64,000 nucleotides of DNA from Tubiluchus corallicola (lineage: Eukaryota; Priapulida; Priapulimorpha; Priapulimorphida; Tubiluchidae), in NCBI GenBank assembly GCA_030141605.1, contig JAQGDQ010000615.1, positions 62,001 through 126,000 on the forward strand, read 5' to 3'. The number at the start of each line of letters is the position of its first letter. Position 1 is the stretch's first letter. Positions 27,819-39,533 of the stretch are shown here, one piece after another. Below the pieces are notes generated by a model. The model searched no databases. It worked only from the letters and a program-made list of their open reading frames with translations, and was not told where the DNA came from. A program made the position numbers and the translations under genes.

Positions 27819-27866
27819 GGCGAATGCAATAGAATTCAAGTTTTTTTAAAGTGTTCCACATGTGTC

Positions 27867-29240
27867 ATGATGTGGAGCTGGAATTTCACCATAATGCGAG
27901 TACTCCGTGCATTTTCCGTTCTTATGGGTGCTAGCCTGTGCTTTCTCCTAGTTCAAATCCTGCTTTCTAGATATCTAGGCAAGCACCCAAGCCCTCGTAA
28001 TACCCAAGTGCTAGCATTAATTCATGGAATGAAGCAGCTGTCGATATCAACGAATTCTCATATATTCTTAGTGGATAAAGTGCTTTTAAAACGGCTGCTC
28101 CACCAACCAGATCATGGATCAAATTTGTGTGAATTGTGCAATATCAATGGAATCTCTTTTGGAGTTATCCGCAAAATGAAATCACCTCTTACTGAATCCC
28201 AGGTGGAAACGAACTTTGAAAATTTCAAAATTCAAATGATGAGCGAGAGATTACCTATGATTGACTGGAATAATGTCAGTGTTCCAGTTTTGCAGCATTT
28301 ATTTTTGACTAAAAATGCTGCCTGGTTGCATCTGATCATATTTTACGAAGTAAAAGGTAAGTTTTTGTGGCAAGGAGGTGTTCCGCCGCACTTACCAAGT
28401 GCGAATGATGTTGTCCAGTATGGGTATAACAGGACAGAAGGTGTGTTTGATCCTTTTGACACCAAGTGGACAGAAATTGATGGGGTGCAATTTTTAGTAC
28501 CTAAAGACATATCCAAATTTCTAAGAGAAAGTGAGCAGTCCAAGTTTATTTCCTGTAACTACTCGCAAGCAGAGACATTCTTTCAAAAATATCCGAGGAA
28601 CAACAGCGGAGAAGCATTGTACTTCAAAGCCAAAGTGCGACAGGTGATTCAGACAGGTACGCAAGCATTGAACAGCTTAGGTATTCCTTTCTGGATTAGC
28701 AGCGGTAATTGCCTAGGCTGGTTTCGGCAGTGTGACGTCATCCCTTACAGTGTTGACGTCGACTTTGGTGTGTTTGCGCAACATTACAACCCGCAGATAA
28801 TTGACGCTTTTGTTGCTCGAGGCTTCTGGCTGCTCAGCATTTTTGGACGTCCTAATGACAGCTATGAACTGTCGCTTGTGTTTGGAGGTATCAAACTCGA
28901 CATTTTCTTCTTCTACACGGATGGTGACATGGTCTGGAATGCTGCAACAGAGCACTCTACCGGCGAAATATTCAGATACGAGTTTCCGAAATTTGACCTG
29001 TGCTGGTCAGAACTTTTGAGTCTCAAAGTCAGAGTGCCTTGTAATGCTCATAAATACGTAGAAGCAAATTATGGGAAAAATTGGTTCGAACCAATCAGAA
29101 ACTGGCTGTGGTATGATAGTCCACCGAATGCCCGCAGGAGTGGATTTTGGCCGAAGTCCGAATGGAAAGAGGTGTTGCAAATGTTTCCACCACCCGAAAA
29201 CGAAGAAGATTATTTCAAAAATAGGAAAAAGGTGGTGTAA
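27867..29240 (+). CDS. FKTN: Fukutin, ribitol-5-phosphate transferase (single coding exon)
   Basis: 457 residues from the ATG at 27867; human fukutin has 461. Fukutin is a Golgi type II membrane enzyme that adds ribitol 5-phosphate to the O-mannosyl glycan of alpha-dystroglycan. Seen: a membrane anchor around residues 13-34 (FSVLMGASLCFLLVQILL), then the LicD/fukutin domain. NCLGWFRQCDVIPYSVDVDF (about 280-300) carries the metal-binding DxD at D297 and D299, followed by KLDIFFFY (about 343-350) and EANYGKNW near the C-terminus. The frame is open up to the acceptor at 27818, so an upstream in-frame start cannot be excluded. The ATG at 27894 is an alternative. No intron interrupts the coding sequence, although neighbouring genes are intron-rich. 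Confidence 0.93.
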   Translation: MMWSWNFTIMRVLRAFSVLMGASLCFLLVQILLSRYLGKHPSPRNTQVLALIHGMKQLSISTNSHIFLVDKVLLKRLLHQPDHGSNLCELCNINGISFGVIRKMKSPLTESQVETNFENFKIQMMSERLPMIDWNNVSVPVLQHLFLTKNAAWLHLIIFYEVKGKFLWQGGVPPHLPSANDVVQYGYNRTEGVFDPFDTKWTEIDGVQFLVPKDISKFLRESEQSKFISCNYSQAETFFQKYPRNNSGEALYFKAKVRQVIQTGTQALNSLGIPFWISSGNCLGWFRQCDVIPYSVDVDFGVFAQHYNPQIIDAFVARGFWLLSIFGRPNDSYELSLVFGGIKLDIFFFYTDGDMVWNAATEHSTGEIFRYEFPKFDLCWSELLSLKVRVPCNAHKYVEANYGKNWFEPIRNWLWYDSPPNARRSGFWPKSEWKEVLQMFPPPENEEDYFKNRKKVV

Positions 29241-29605
29241 ATAATGTGTAAAATAAGTTTATATAAATGTTTTTAAATATCTGTATACAAAATCTGTATT
29301 TATGTAGCAGATAATATATTTTTTGCAATAGATTTGAAATATAGAACATTAATACATGGCTACACGGGCACCGTTTGAATTTTTTATTTGTTCAAATTAT
29401 ATCGGGTTACTGTAAACTAACAATAAATTGCCAAGATTTAAATATGAAAGTGATTAAGAGCAAGGTATTAATTTTTTGGACAACAGTGTTTGATTGTGTT
29501 AAGCAAGTGATACGATTTTCTCTGGACTCATAAATACAAAGTAAGAATTTACAAATTCTTTACTCCAGTATTACATCAATTTACATCAACCTGATTCAGG
29601 AATAT

Positions 29606-29950
29606 ATACTCTGATGAGTCCAATAAGGACAACGCTGTACTCTGATGAGTCCAATAAGGACAACTCTGTACTCTGATGAGTCCAATAAGGACAACTCTGT
29701 ACTCTGATGAGTCCAATAAGGACAACTCTGTACTCTGATGAGTCCAATAAGGATAACGCTGTACTCTGATGAGTCCAATAAGGACAACTCTGTACTCTGA
29801 TGAGTCCAATAAGGACAACTCTGTACTCTGATGAGTCCAATAAGGACAACTCTGTACTCTGATGAGTCCAATAAGGACAACGCTGTACTCTGATGAGTCC
29901 AGTAAGGACAACGCTGTACTCTGATGAGTCCAGTAAGGACAACTCTGTAC
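29606..29950. repeat. 31-bp satellite-like array, about 11 copies
   Basis: CTCTGATGAGTCCAATAAGG followed by ACAACTCTGTA restarts every 31 bases. Copies vary at ACTCTG/ACGCTG and CCAATA/CCAGTA. It sits between the converging fukutin and GRWD1 genes. Part of the unit looks like a hammerhead ribozyme core (see findings). Confidence 0.95.
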
Positions 29951-30110
29951 TAAGTCTTTCAATAATACTAATACTACAGTCTTCCACAGTTTTCCTCACT
30001 GAGTCTCTGCAAACAATCGTGCAGCCCCATGTAACTGCACTTCCAAGTCACTTATTTACAATAATAACAGCTCCAACATTTCGACTTTCTGCCACATTTA
30101 ATGACAGTTT

Positions 30111-33100
30111 TCAAACACTGATAGTCCGGAAGATGTTAAATCCCGTATTTGCTGTCGATATTAAAACCCCCGGAAGTTGGGGATGCCAGTGGACTTCCTT
30201 GATATCATTCTGACCCTGGAAAAATAACACAAAGTTCTGAAAATTACCATACCTATTTGTTTAGCCACAAGCTACACACCGTTTCAACTTGAAATAAATC
30301 TTATTTTAACTTTCGTATGCTTTAGTCACAAGTTTAGTGCTCATTTCCTTAAAAAGTTATCAAAAATACAGAACTGTTCGCAAATTCCTAACACATGCAT
30401 CCAATGTTAGCTAAGCAAATAAGAAAAACCAACTCAGATATATTACCATTAGACAAAAAATTTTAAATTATGCAACATTTGATGTGTGTATCTTACTGCA
30501 TACTTTCAATAGCTGCTAATGACAAAATTAAACGTATTTCATTCACTTTTTGATATGTGTATCTTACTGCATACTTTCAATAGCTGCTAATGACAAAATT
30601 AAATGTATTTCATTCACTTTTTGATGTGTGTATCTTACTGCATACTTTCAATAGCTGCTAATGACAAAATTAAACGTATTTCATTCACTTTTTGATATGT
30701 GTATCTTACTGCATACTTTCAATAGCTGCTAATGACAAAATTAAACGTATTTCATTCACTTTTTGATGTGTGTAACTTACTGCATACTTTCAATAGCTGC
30801 TAATGACAAAATTAAACGTATTTCATTCACCTGATGAATGAACAAAAGCTGCGGCGGAATATCAGGAGTTGTCGTCTCTCCAGATGCCTCATCTTTTTCT
30901 ACAGACAGATCCCACAGTGTCACCTGGTCGTCAGCACCCGAGGCTGCAAACCCTGTACTATCATTGGGATTCCACTCGACGGATGTGAGTGGAGCCGTGT
31001 GGTGTTTGAACGTTGCTACAGGCTTGCCTTCCTGGGAAACGTTAAATCATTATTCTTCACCTCACGAGGAATCATTGAGTAAAAGAGTTTTGTTAGGTGA
31101 AAAATTAAAAACGGCACATCAAGTAACTGCTGATAAGATTCGTTGGGTTTGTTTCCAATGTTAAATTGCCAATAGTGCATTTACCAATGAATTATTCATC
31201 TCATTCACTATAAAATATCAATTAATCTTATTGCAAACGTCAAACGTCAAAACGTAAAACAGTACACTGTTATACCACTTGTTCAATTCGCTCATAATAA
31301 ATTCAAGATTCTGCAAATAAAACTTTTGTACAGTCACTATTTGCTGAAGAAAGCAGCAAAAGTTTCATTTGAAATGAAATGCTGTGCCTGAAGACCTGTG
31401 TTTCTAAAAGTATATAAACTTTGCAATCATCAGTTGCATAGGAGCAGACAGTGAAAGTTTTATTTAAAATGAAATGCTGAGCCTGAAGACACGTGTTTCT
31501 AAAAGTATATAAAGTTTGCAATCAGCCTGAAGACCTGTGTTTCTAAAAGTATATAAACTTTGCAATCATCAGTTGCACAGGCTCACTGAAAGCTTTATTT
31601 GAAATGAAATGCTGTGCCTGAAGATCTGTGTTTCTAAAAGTATATAAAGTTTGCAATCATCAGTTGCACAGGATCACTGAAAGCTTTATTTGAAATGAAA
31701 TGCTGTGCCTGAAGATCTGTGTTTCTAAAAGTATATAAACTTTGCAATCATCAGTTGCACATGAGCAGTTCACCCTGGAGCCTAAGGTACAGAAAGGAAC
31801 ACTCAAGAATGACAAACCTGAAATTGCCTCAGATCCCAAACACGCAGTAAACCGTCGTCACCTCCAGAGACGATAAACGGCTCTCTTTTGTTCCAGCTGA
31901 TTACGTTAATGTCGGAAGCATGAGCATTTTCTGTTGTCAACATGCAGGCTTTTGAGGGGGCACTACGAATGTCCCATATTCTTATAGACCTGTCCACGGA
32001 ACATGAAGCAAATACCTGAAGACCCGAAAAAGTTTGCGTAAGTATTTCCAATGGAACTAAGTTCAATACTAACATTAAACTTGTCCATCTAATTACTCGT
32101 TTCATGGAAATCAATTACCGACAGTTGAGCTACGGATGCTCAGAACAAAGTGTCATCAAGATCTTAATTGCTTCTAAGATGCTGACACACCTACAATTAA
32201 AGTCAGTCCAACTCTCCAATTAGAATTTTCAGCAAAACTCTGTACGATTAAAGCTTTTGTCATATATAATTCTTCCACACAGAATGCAGATTCTGGTTGA
32301 GTCTGATTTGGGGTCGACACTGCAATGTTTTACCCATAAAATATCAGTTACTATTTTAAACCTTATTTGCTGTAGTTCACGGAAGCTGTGAATTTAGGTG
32401 CTTACTTCCTAAATGATGAAAGTTTTCTGGAAATACTCGCTATTCTCCAACTTCTCACATTTTTACGTAATTCTACGTGCAGAACAGTGATCAGGAAATC
32501 TATTTTTCAGGACAACTATTTGTATTTTCACCTTCTTACTGAAGCCTTTATCTTGATTACGACTTGCCCTGTGTAGAGCGAATGAAGCCACTCTGTGTGT
32601 CAACTTATCGAGTCACATTTTAGCGCTTTCTAGAAAATAGCGATTCAGCCACCTCTTCACCACAAGTTTGCCAACAAAAATAGGTCATTATGACCTTCTG
32701 GGAACTTGCCCATAGTTGGGGAACAAAATAATGTGAAAACATCAGCATACAGTTATCCCAACAATATGCAGCCAATTTCCAACTGGTATAAACATTATGA
32801 ACAACAAATTCAAAGCTCACTACAATATTGTAATTATAGGGTTTACATTAAGGCAACACAATAGATGACAAGGTCTTAAAATGGAGTACTGTATCATATT
32901 TCAAAACAATGTCCGGACAAATTACTATGAAGGGAAATTATCTTGCCTTTTTCTTGATAATATTTGGAAAAGACAAAACTATTCATATCTACACAAAAGT
33001 AAAACTGTTTTGGCATTGCACTAGCTTCAAACGTGAGAAAGTTCTAGAGAAGAATTTTTCTTATTTTGCTTACGTACGCTGGCTTCGTTCGGAGACCACT

Positions 33101-36100
33101 GAATGTCCTCAACGGAGGCACTGTGACCAGTATATGGACGCTGGTCAACATGCCATGTGGCAGAGGGCAACAGTTTCCAAAAGTGAATGTGTTTATTGCA
33201 GTCTCCAGTTAATAAATTACCTGAATGAAATAAAATGTAATAACACAAAAAATTAATGGCATAACGGAACGGGATGAAAATACAATGAGATACGGTAACT
33301 AAGCAACAAGTTCTTTAAAATTATACATAAATATACGTGAAGTTTACAGTAGTGTTCTTCATAGTATTCTCAGTCTCACAAATTATACATGAATATACGT
33401 GAAGTTTATAGTAGTGTTCTTCATAGTATTCTCAGTCTCACAAATTATACATGAATATACGTGAAGTTTACAGTAGTGTTCTTCATAGTATTCTCTCTCA
33501 CAAATTATACATGAATATACGTGAAGTTTACAGTAGTGTTCTTCATAGTATTCTCACTCTCACAAAATTATTTTTTGTTGCATTTCCCATCAATTCCAAT
33601 TTCGTTTAGTGAAAAGTTTTTTTGAAAATCCATTTACCTGTCACAGTGGTTGACCAATCGACAGCGAACCCTTCACACAGGTGTCCCTTGAAGGAAAACA
33701 TTGGTTTCTGGCTCCGTGCTTTTTGATCTCTTCCCGACATTGTCAAGTTTGACATGGAGTAAGTGAGGTCTAGGACGTTGACGGAACCGTTTTCCGACCA
33801 AGCCGCTGCTATGTGCTTGTCATTGATGTTAGTCGCCTAAACGCAGATATGAGATTTTACTAGTTCAAGAAATATGATGATAGAAATCTAAATTTTTGAT
33901 TTATTGTTGGCATTCTTCTGTCTCGGAAGACAATGGAGTGTGCGCCAAGAGAGTCAGTTATTGATCACATTGATGGAGCTGCAGCGTCGACTGTGGCTGA
34001 GCAGTGCGATCATTGAACGTCTCCAGGGTGCACGCCTGGGCAAGGTGTGTGGAGATCCTGAGTTGCCCAGACAACAGGAACCCCCACTCTTCCTCCCTGC
34101 TGTAGTCCAAAGGAAAGCGGAGCGATACGTTTGGCACCAGGTTGGCTGCAGAAGCTGCCGGAGTCAGTGAGCATGCTGCACTGGTCTGCCTTCGGCGCTC
34201 GACTCCTGATTTGGAGGGTTTACTCCTCTACACATGGCCATTGGGTCACTTGACCTCCTCCGCCCTCTAGCCATTGGCTGCTTGTACAGCTCCTCCGCCT
34301 AGTGTCGAGATACAATGTGGGCATCCCGCAAGCCTACAGTACCTGGCATTCCTAGGCGGTCACTCATCACAGTACTAACCAGGCTCTACGTTGCTTAACT
34401 TAGGTGATCAGACCAAATACAGTAGTAGTGCTAGTAGTATATACAATTTTTGATGGAGTGACTCAAATGTTATCACATTAACTATAGAGAAAAACAAGGC
34501 TTAAGCTCACTAAAGAAAAACTTAACTGTATTTACGGGTAGCACATATATGTTGAACATTGATTCGATCATTTTAGTAAATCAGGGAAATATTAACTAAA
34601 TATGACACAACGTTACTATACTTCTAAAATGCTGTTCACACAGAAACATTCTTTACTTTCACCAAATATTGTAATTTAGTCATCCAAATGTTACTAATAA
34701 TGAAAATAAAAGTTAAATTAATAAACATTAAATAAATCTAGCCATACTGATTCTAAGACAATCTGGAGATAGTAGGCCAGCTACAGTTAATGAGTGGAAA
34801 CAACTGCCAAATGGAGCAATTAAACAACTATGACTCATGTACAGTTTTTTGCATTTGTCCAGTTGTAGTTGAAAGACCAAAGTTGATTACGTACCAGCAC
34901 CCTAAAAGGAACAAGCGTCCAATCATTCTTACCCTTATTCTGTTCACAGCACCCGAGTGTCTGATAAGAGCGCACTCCATTATTGGAGCTTTACCGTTGT
35001 CATCTTCTTCGTCGTCCGAGTTTTTATCAGTTTCATCGTCGTCTTGTTCTTCTTTTTTCTCCGTTTTCTTTGTTTCGTGTAAATTGTACATTTTCATAAC
35101 TAAATAAAAAATCGGGTTTGAGTAAGCAGTGCAAGGAAAAGTCCTTTACGCCACCTCTTCGTGGTGGACAAACTTTCGTAGAATGAAACTTGTACGGCAC
35201 GAAGAAACAACAATTAAATGATAATAACTATTAGGAAGAAATCTGCCATACGAAAGCCCAGATGTGCTATCTTATATAGAAAAAGCATAACAGTAAATAA
35301 CGCGGTAGTCATACCTACGACACTATTAGCACGTGAACCTTCTATATACGTCACTAGAGTTTCTTAGGAATAAATCTGCCATACGAAAGCCCAGATGTGC
35401 TATCTTATATAGAAAAAGCATAACAGTAAATAACGCGGTAGTCATACCTACGACACTATTAGCACGTGAACCTTCTATATACGTCACTAGAGTTTCTTGT
35501 GAAGAAATCTGCCATACGAAAGCCCAGATGTGCTATCTTACATAGAAAAAGCATAACAGTAAATAACACGGTAGTCATACCTACGACACTATTAGCACGT
35601 GAACCTTCTATATACGTCACTAGAGTTTCTTGTGAAGAAATCTGCCATACGAAAGCCCAGATGTGCTATCTTACATAGAAAAAGCATAACAGTCAATAAC
35701 GCGGTAGTCATACCTACGACACTATTAGCACGTGAACCTTCCGCTTGTGTTCCAGCCACCAGATATGCACTTAAAGGAAAAGTCGTTCGTTCATCACCCA
35801 AGTCGTCACGGATGATGTCAAAACTCAAGCAGGGTGCACCTGTGAACAAAATTACAAATTTTCAAGAAACACACTAATAGATTTATAAAAAGTAGTGAAG
35901 AGAAGTAAAATTTCTAAACACAATGCTACTGCGAACTTCCATTATGCAACATAATCTATTTAATCCTCTTACTGGCTTCAACTCATTCAGTAATACTCTA
36001 GTGCTGAGAAATCACATGATTTGGCTTCTTCCGCCAGCTTCCTTGAGCTTGAGCTTGATTCAAGTAACTAATACAAAGCGATGAAATATCAGAGTACCTA

Positions 36101-36589
36101 GCTACCAATATTTGTCAAAAGTTAATGCTGGAACATCATAATCATCTGACGCCATCTTAGTTCCACAACCAGTTTTTGGTCGGACAGCTGAGCCATATCA
36201 TGTCACTGGTTCACTTACTGTACATCCGGTTTACAGCTGACACTTTTTGGATTAGATTACTTCAAATTAATTCATGAGGTTCTAGCTAAACGGTGCACTG
36301 CCCCGAAATTCTACCTATGAATAATAAGTTGTTAATATGAAAAGAAATTTAAGCTTGCTTAATTTCGGTGCAGTAATGTACTACTAAGAACACAAGTATT
36401 ACCGGTTGAAGCCTGGTGGTACATTAAGTAAGCTGATTCATCGTAAACGAGCTTTTCTCCCGGTAAGATGTCATCTGTGGGAAGATAAGCTCTACCAGTG
36501 GTGTGAGGCTTTGTTTCAGGTTCATCACCACATTCCATCTCATCCCCTTCCATCGATTCCATAACATTATCATCTTCTTCTTCAGCCAT
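30111..36589 (-). CDS. GRWD1: Glutamate-rich WD repeat protein 1 (GRWD1), 441 aa, 8 exons
   Basis: Minus-strand exons: 36589-36403, 35839-35714, 35099-34933, 33836-33638, 33220-33078, 32015-31818, 31031-30831, 30215-30111. Every junction keeps frame and the introns are GT-AG. The length is close to human GRWD1 (446). GRWD1 is a nucleolar and nuclear histone-binding chaperone with roles in ribosome biogenesis and MCM loading. Seen: an acidic N-terminus; a histone-binding segment [19 protein letters not shown]; an acid-rich linker at about 120-141 ([20 protein letters not shown]); then WD repeats with [38 protein letters not shown] and [17 protein letters not shown]. The C-terminus is FNIFRTISV, nearly as in human. 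Minisatellites fill several introns, and two of them duplicate a splice donor. A SINE sits in the intron between exons 3 and 4. Confidence 0.95.
30480..30834. repeat. 71-bp tandem array, about 5 copies, touching the exon 7 donor of GRWD1
   Basis: TGTGTATCTTACTGCATACT restarts every 71 bases from about 30485. The last copy runs straight into the GRWD1 exon 7 donor, whose plus-strand sequence TTTCATTCAC ends the unit. The other copies carry TTTCATTCAC too, so the intron holds several donor-like GTGAATG sites. Confidence 0.92.
31360..31760. repeat. 91-98-bp tandem array, about 4 copies with one partial
   Basis: GAAATGAAATGCTGTGCCTG recurs at 31371, 31601 and 31692, with a variant at about 31469. 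A truncated unit starts near 31525. It lies in the GRWD1 intron between exons 6 and 7. Confidence 0.88.
33318..33570. repeat. 58-62-bp tandem array, about 4 copies
   Basis: AATTATACATGAATATACGT followed by GAAGTTTACAGTAGTGTTCT recurs every 62 bases. One unit is 4 bases shorter (CTCAGTCTCAC becomes CTCTCAC). It lies in the GRWD1 intron between exons 4 and 5. Confidence 0.9.
33901..34444 (-). mobile_element. 5S rRNA-headed SINE, full-length copy B (544 bp)
   Basis: Reverse complement of the family seen at 18062-18608, readable from the 5S-like head (AAGTTAAGCAACG, GAGCCTGGTTAGTACTG, GAGTGACCGCC) through the body to a short CAACAATAA tail. A perfect 10-bp target duplication, AATTTTTGAT, flanks it (33891-33900 and 34445-34454). 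The outer 40 bases of the 5S head have decayed more than in copy A. The tail end lies about 65 bp from GRWD1 exon 4. A reading frame on the other strand here is only the SINE body. Confidence 0.92.
35238..35740. repeat. 133-bp tandem array, 3.8 copies, duplicating the GRWD1 exon 2 donor
   Basis: TACCTACGACACTATTAGCA recurs at 35312, 35445, 35578 and 35711. The copy at 35711 is the real end of GRWD1 exon 2 with its GT donor, read on the minus strand. The three others repeat about 26 exonic bases plus the same donor inside the intron. Copies are nearly identical. Confidence 0.93.
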
Positions 36590-36599
36590 TGCTTGTTCT

Positions 36600-39040
36600 C
36601 ATATATCAGTACTTGATTTAGGAAAAAAACAATAACATATTACAAATGTGTTTTTTTTACACTACAGTGCGCTGCAATATACAATCCATCATTTAGTGGC
36701 AGGACTATAAAATACATACAGGGGCAGACTGAACTCAAGGCCCCTGAGGGACCGTAAAACCCTCTGGGTTTCGGTTTTTGGGGGACAGACCTTTTACTAT
36801 ATTAAACTGTTTCTCCTATAATATGATTCTGGAGGAGGTCTCGAAAGCATAATGCTCCTTCCTCTTCCTCACAGTCACGCGTTTATTATTTTATAATGTA
36901 ATAACAGTTTGTATGTATGTTCATGTGTACGATTTGCTGAAGAATAAATTCATAATATTAGTAAGACTATTACTTCATATACACTATGTATTTTTTACAT
37001 TTACATATTATTGGATAATGTACAGCTAAGAGTTACTTCATAAAAACAAAACACCTGTGCCTGTGATTCTGTGCATTTAAATCATTTTGAGCATAAAATC
37101 CTATGCTAACCGTTCTCTATGCATACAAAATAATGCACTACCATGATTTACTTTACAGTGTATATTTATTAATAATTTTAAAGCATAGGACAATTCCATT
37201 CAAAATGATTTAAATCAATTTAAAACACTAAATACTAACTCTTAAATACAAATGCTTCTTTTTCTGCTATAAAATTTTTAGATGTTATAGACGAGAGTTA
37301 CAAAGACAAAATGCTTAAACACCAAAACATACGCAGCATTTTTTTGGTACTCTACGAAAAAGCGCCAAAGGCAGTAAATCTCAAAAAGCTTCATGTTGGA
37401 AGTATGGGTTTAATAGCAAATCCAAGGCTAAATATGTTATGTTTGTGAAAGTGACTAAGCTGACTCACTATCAAAGATATCGCTCTAAGATGACCCACTG
37501 AAACAGCAGAGGTGTCTCAGCCATGTACCACTGTCCTGTTTCGAGGCAAAACATCTAGGCTGAGTACTTACTAAGCCCAGCCAATCAATAGCCATTGATA
37601 TAAAGTGTATGTGCGTGACCACTTGGTCATGAATCATGCTACAAACATGTTTCACGAAAAAAATACTTAGTGACAACTGCAGCTAAGATACTCCATGTAT
37701 GACAGCAGCCACAACATAGATCAAAGATGTTTCCAAATTTACATACATTGTTTAAAGCAATCTATACATTGTTTAATACAGAGTTATGGAGTAGTTTAGC
37801 TTAACAATAAATATACTAATGTTTCTATTATTTTAATACCATGTTTCCGTCTAGTAGCCTGAGTAATATTTTTTTATCACATACCCGACCAGGAATTTTA
37901 TAATTTTTTGTACGTTCATGACTTTCCTGATGCAATTATATAAAAGTGTATTTTTTAATTTAAAATGTAAAACTCAATCATTATTATAACATCTCTGTTT
38001 TGGTGAAGACGCGGCCATGTTTTTCTATGGTTAACTCTCGGCCAGGGATGCCGTTTTATATGGTGCTGGTTATCTTATTGGATGTTAAAAAGCATCACAT
38101 TTTCTGCCAAATCAGCGTATTAACAGCTAAGTTATGTTGAACGCTTATACTATAATTATCAGAACAGACGAAAAAAGTGTGAAAAAATGTGCATTGAATG
38201 TTTTTAAGACGTTACTGCTAACCAATGGCAAATAAACAAACTTTGATTTCAGCTGATTTTAAATATTTTACAATTCAGTTTTAAACATTCACAAAAACTT
38301 TTTAAAAAAATTTACTACATTCACTATTTAAGTCTAATGAATTATTATATAGTTTACAAATGATTGCAGTCCATTACAAGCATGCAGTATACTTTGTAAC
38401 ATCAGCATACTTTGTATCATTTTCAATGGTATCAAGGTTAAAATAGATTTGCAGTTTTTGATATCTAGTCCAGATAGCACAGATGCACACTGTAAACGAA
38501 TATGCAAATTTAAAAACAGTCAGACGAATATAGAGGATAAAATCTCTGTACTGTAGCCAGACGAATTTTAGTTACAGAAATTTTGTACGGCTGGAGAAAC
38601 TAATAATAATGATAATAATAATAACAATAATAATGCAAACTTGATCTTAACTCTCGCAGAATATTTCAATGCATTTTCTGCCTGTGTTTGGGAGCCGCTT
38701 TTGTTGCGCAACTCAGGTGAAAGAGGAGGGAAGTAAGAAGTTCGCGAGGTAGACAATCGCTGGTTGACAGAATGAAGTTTTGCGATGTGTTATACCCAGA
38801 ATTTAGATAAACGTTCACTATCCAGTATACATAATCCGCAAAATTAGTGCTGATTACGCGATGTACTGCGGGCGCTTGACTAATTATCAATTAAATTAAA
38901 ATCTTAGTCAAAATCAAACCTATGGTGTAAAACACGTGCAAACGTCATGCCCATGGCGGCCATGCCAGTTTTACGGACGGATAATTGCAAGGCACAAAAA
39001 CTAAATAATTTGATTCACTTTTGTTTTATTTTACAATAAA
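36600..39040. other. Intergenic DNA upstream of GRWD1
   Basis: No gene is recognised. The GRWD1 promoter should lie just right of 36600. A repeat shared with 43960-44010 (CAGCAGAGGTGTCTCA) occurs near 37505. AT-rich elsewhere. Confidence 0.45.
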
Positions 39041-39044
39041 TCCA

Positions 39045-39077
39045 GATATTTCGACTCAATTTGAGTCTTCTTCTGCT
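39045..39077 (-). other. GAAGAAG-hairpin-GAAA motif
   Basis: On the minus strand, CAGAAGAAGACTCAAATTGA leads into GTCGAAATATC. The centre GACTCAAATTGAGTC forms a hairpin flanked by GAAGAA and GAAA. A relative on the plus strand is at 17791-17827. Such motifs recur in animal retroelements, notably Penelope-like ones; which element this comes from is not clear. Confidence 0.4.
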
Positions 39078-39533
39078 AAACTTCCAGCTAAAATAATGTC
39101 TAAAAATTAGGAATGCAGTAATTTGTAGCCAGGCCAACAATTTTCTGTCTATATGAATCAATCTAAATTAGCAAAAGTTATAGAGTTAAATTATTGTTAA
39201 AGAATTCAGTGGTTGAAAGATGTAACTTTATTATTTAAATTTTAGCTTGTTCGTGAACGTAAGAGTCATTCTGCTCTTAATAACAGTTGTGCAAGGATCA
39301 CGCCACTGGACCAAGCCATGCCTTAAGATGACGATGCAGAAAATTTTAGAGCGCTAACGTGAGGAGAAGATCACCTGACCGAGCTGAGAAGAAATGGCTC
39401 AAAGAGTAATGTTCGACACTTCAAGCTGTTAAGGCATGGAGAGTTGCAGACTGGGTTGTGAAGATCTAGGCACATCTTGTTTGCCATCTTGTATATCGTG
39501 CTCTAAGATGAGATATTGATATTGGAACACTAA

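Noticed and set aside
29576-29999. Repeat proteins on the minus strand
   Set aside because: The 31-bp array yields a 31-residue period in all three frames; it has no splice or start context.
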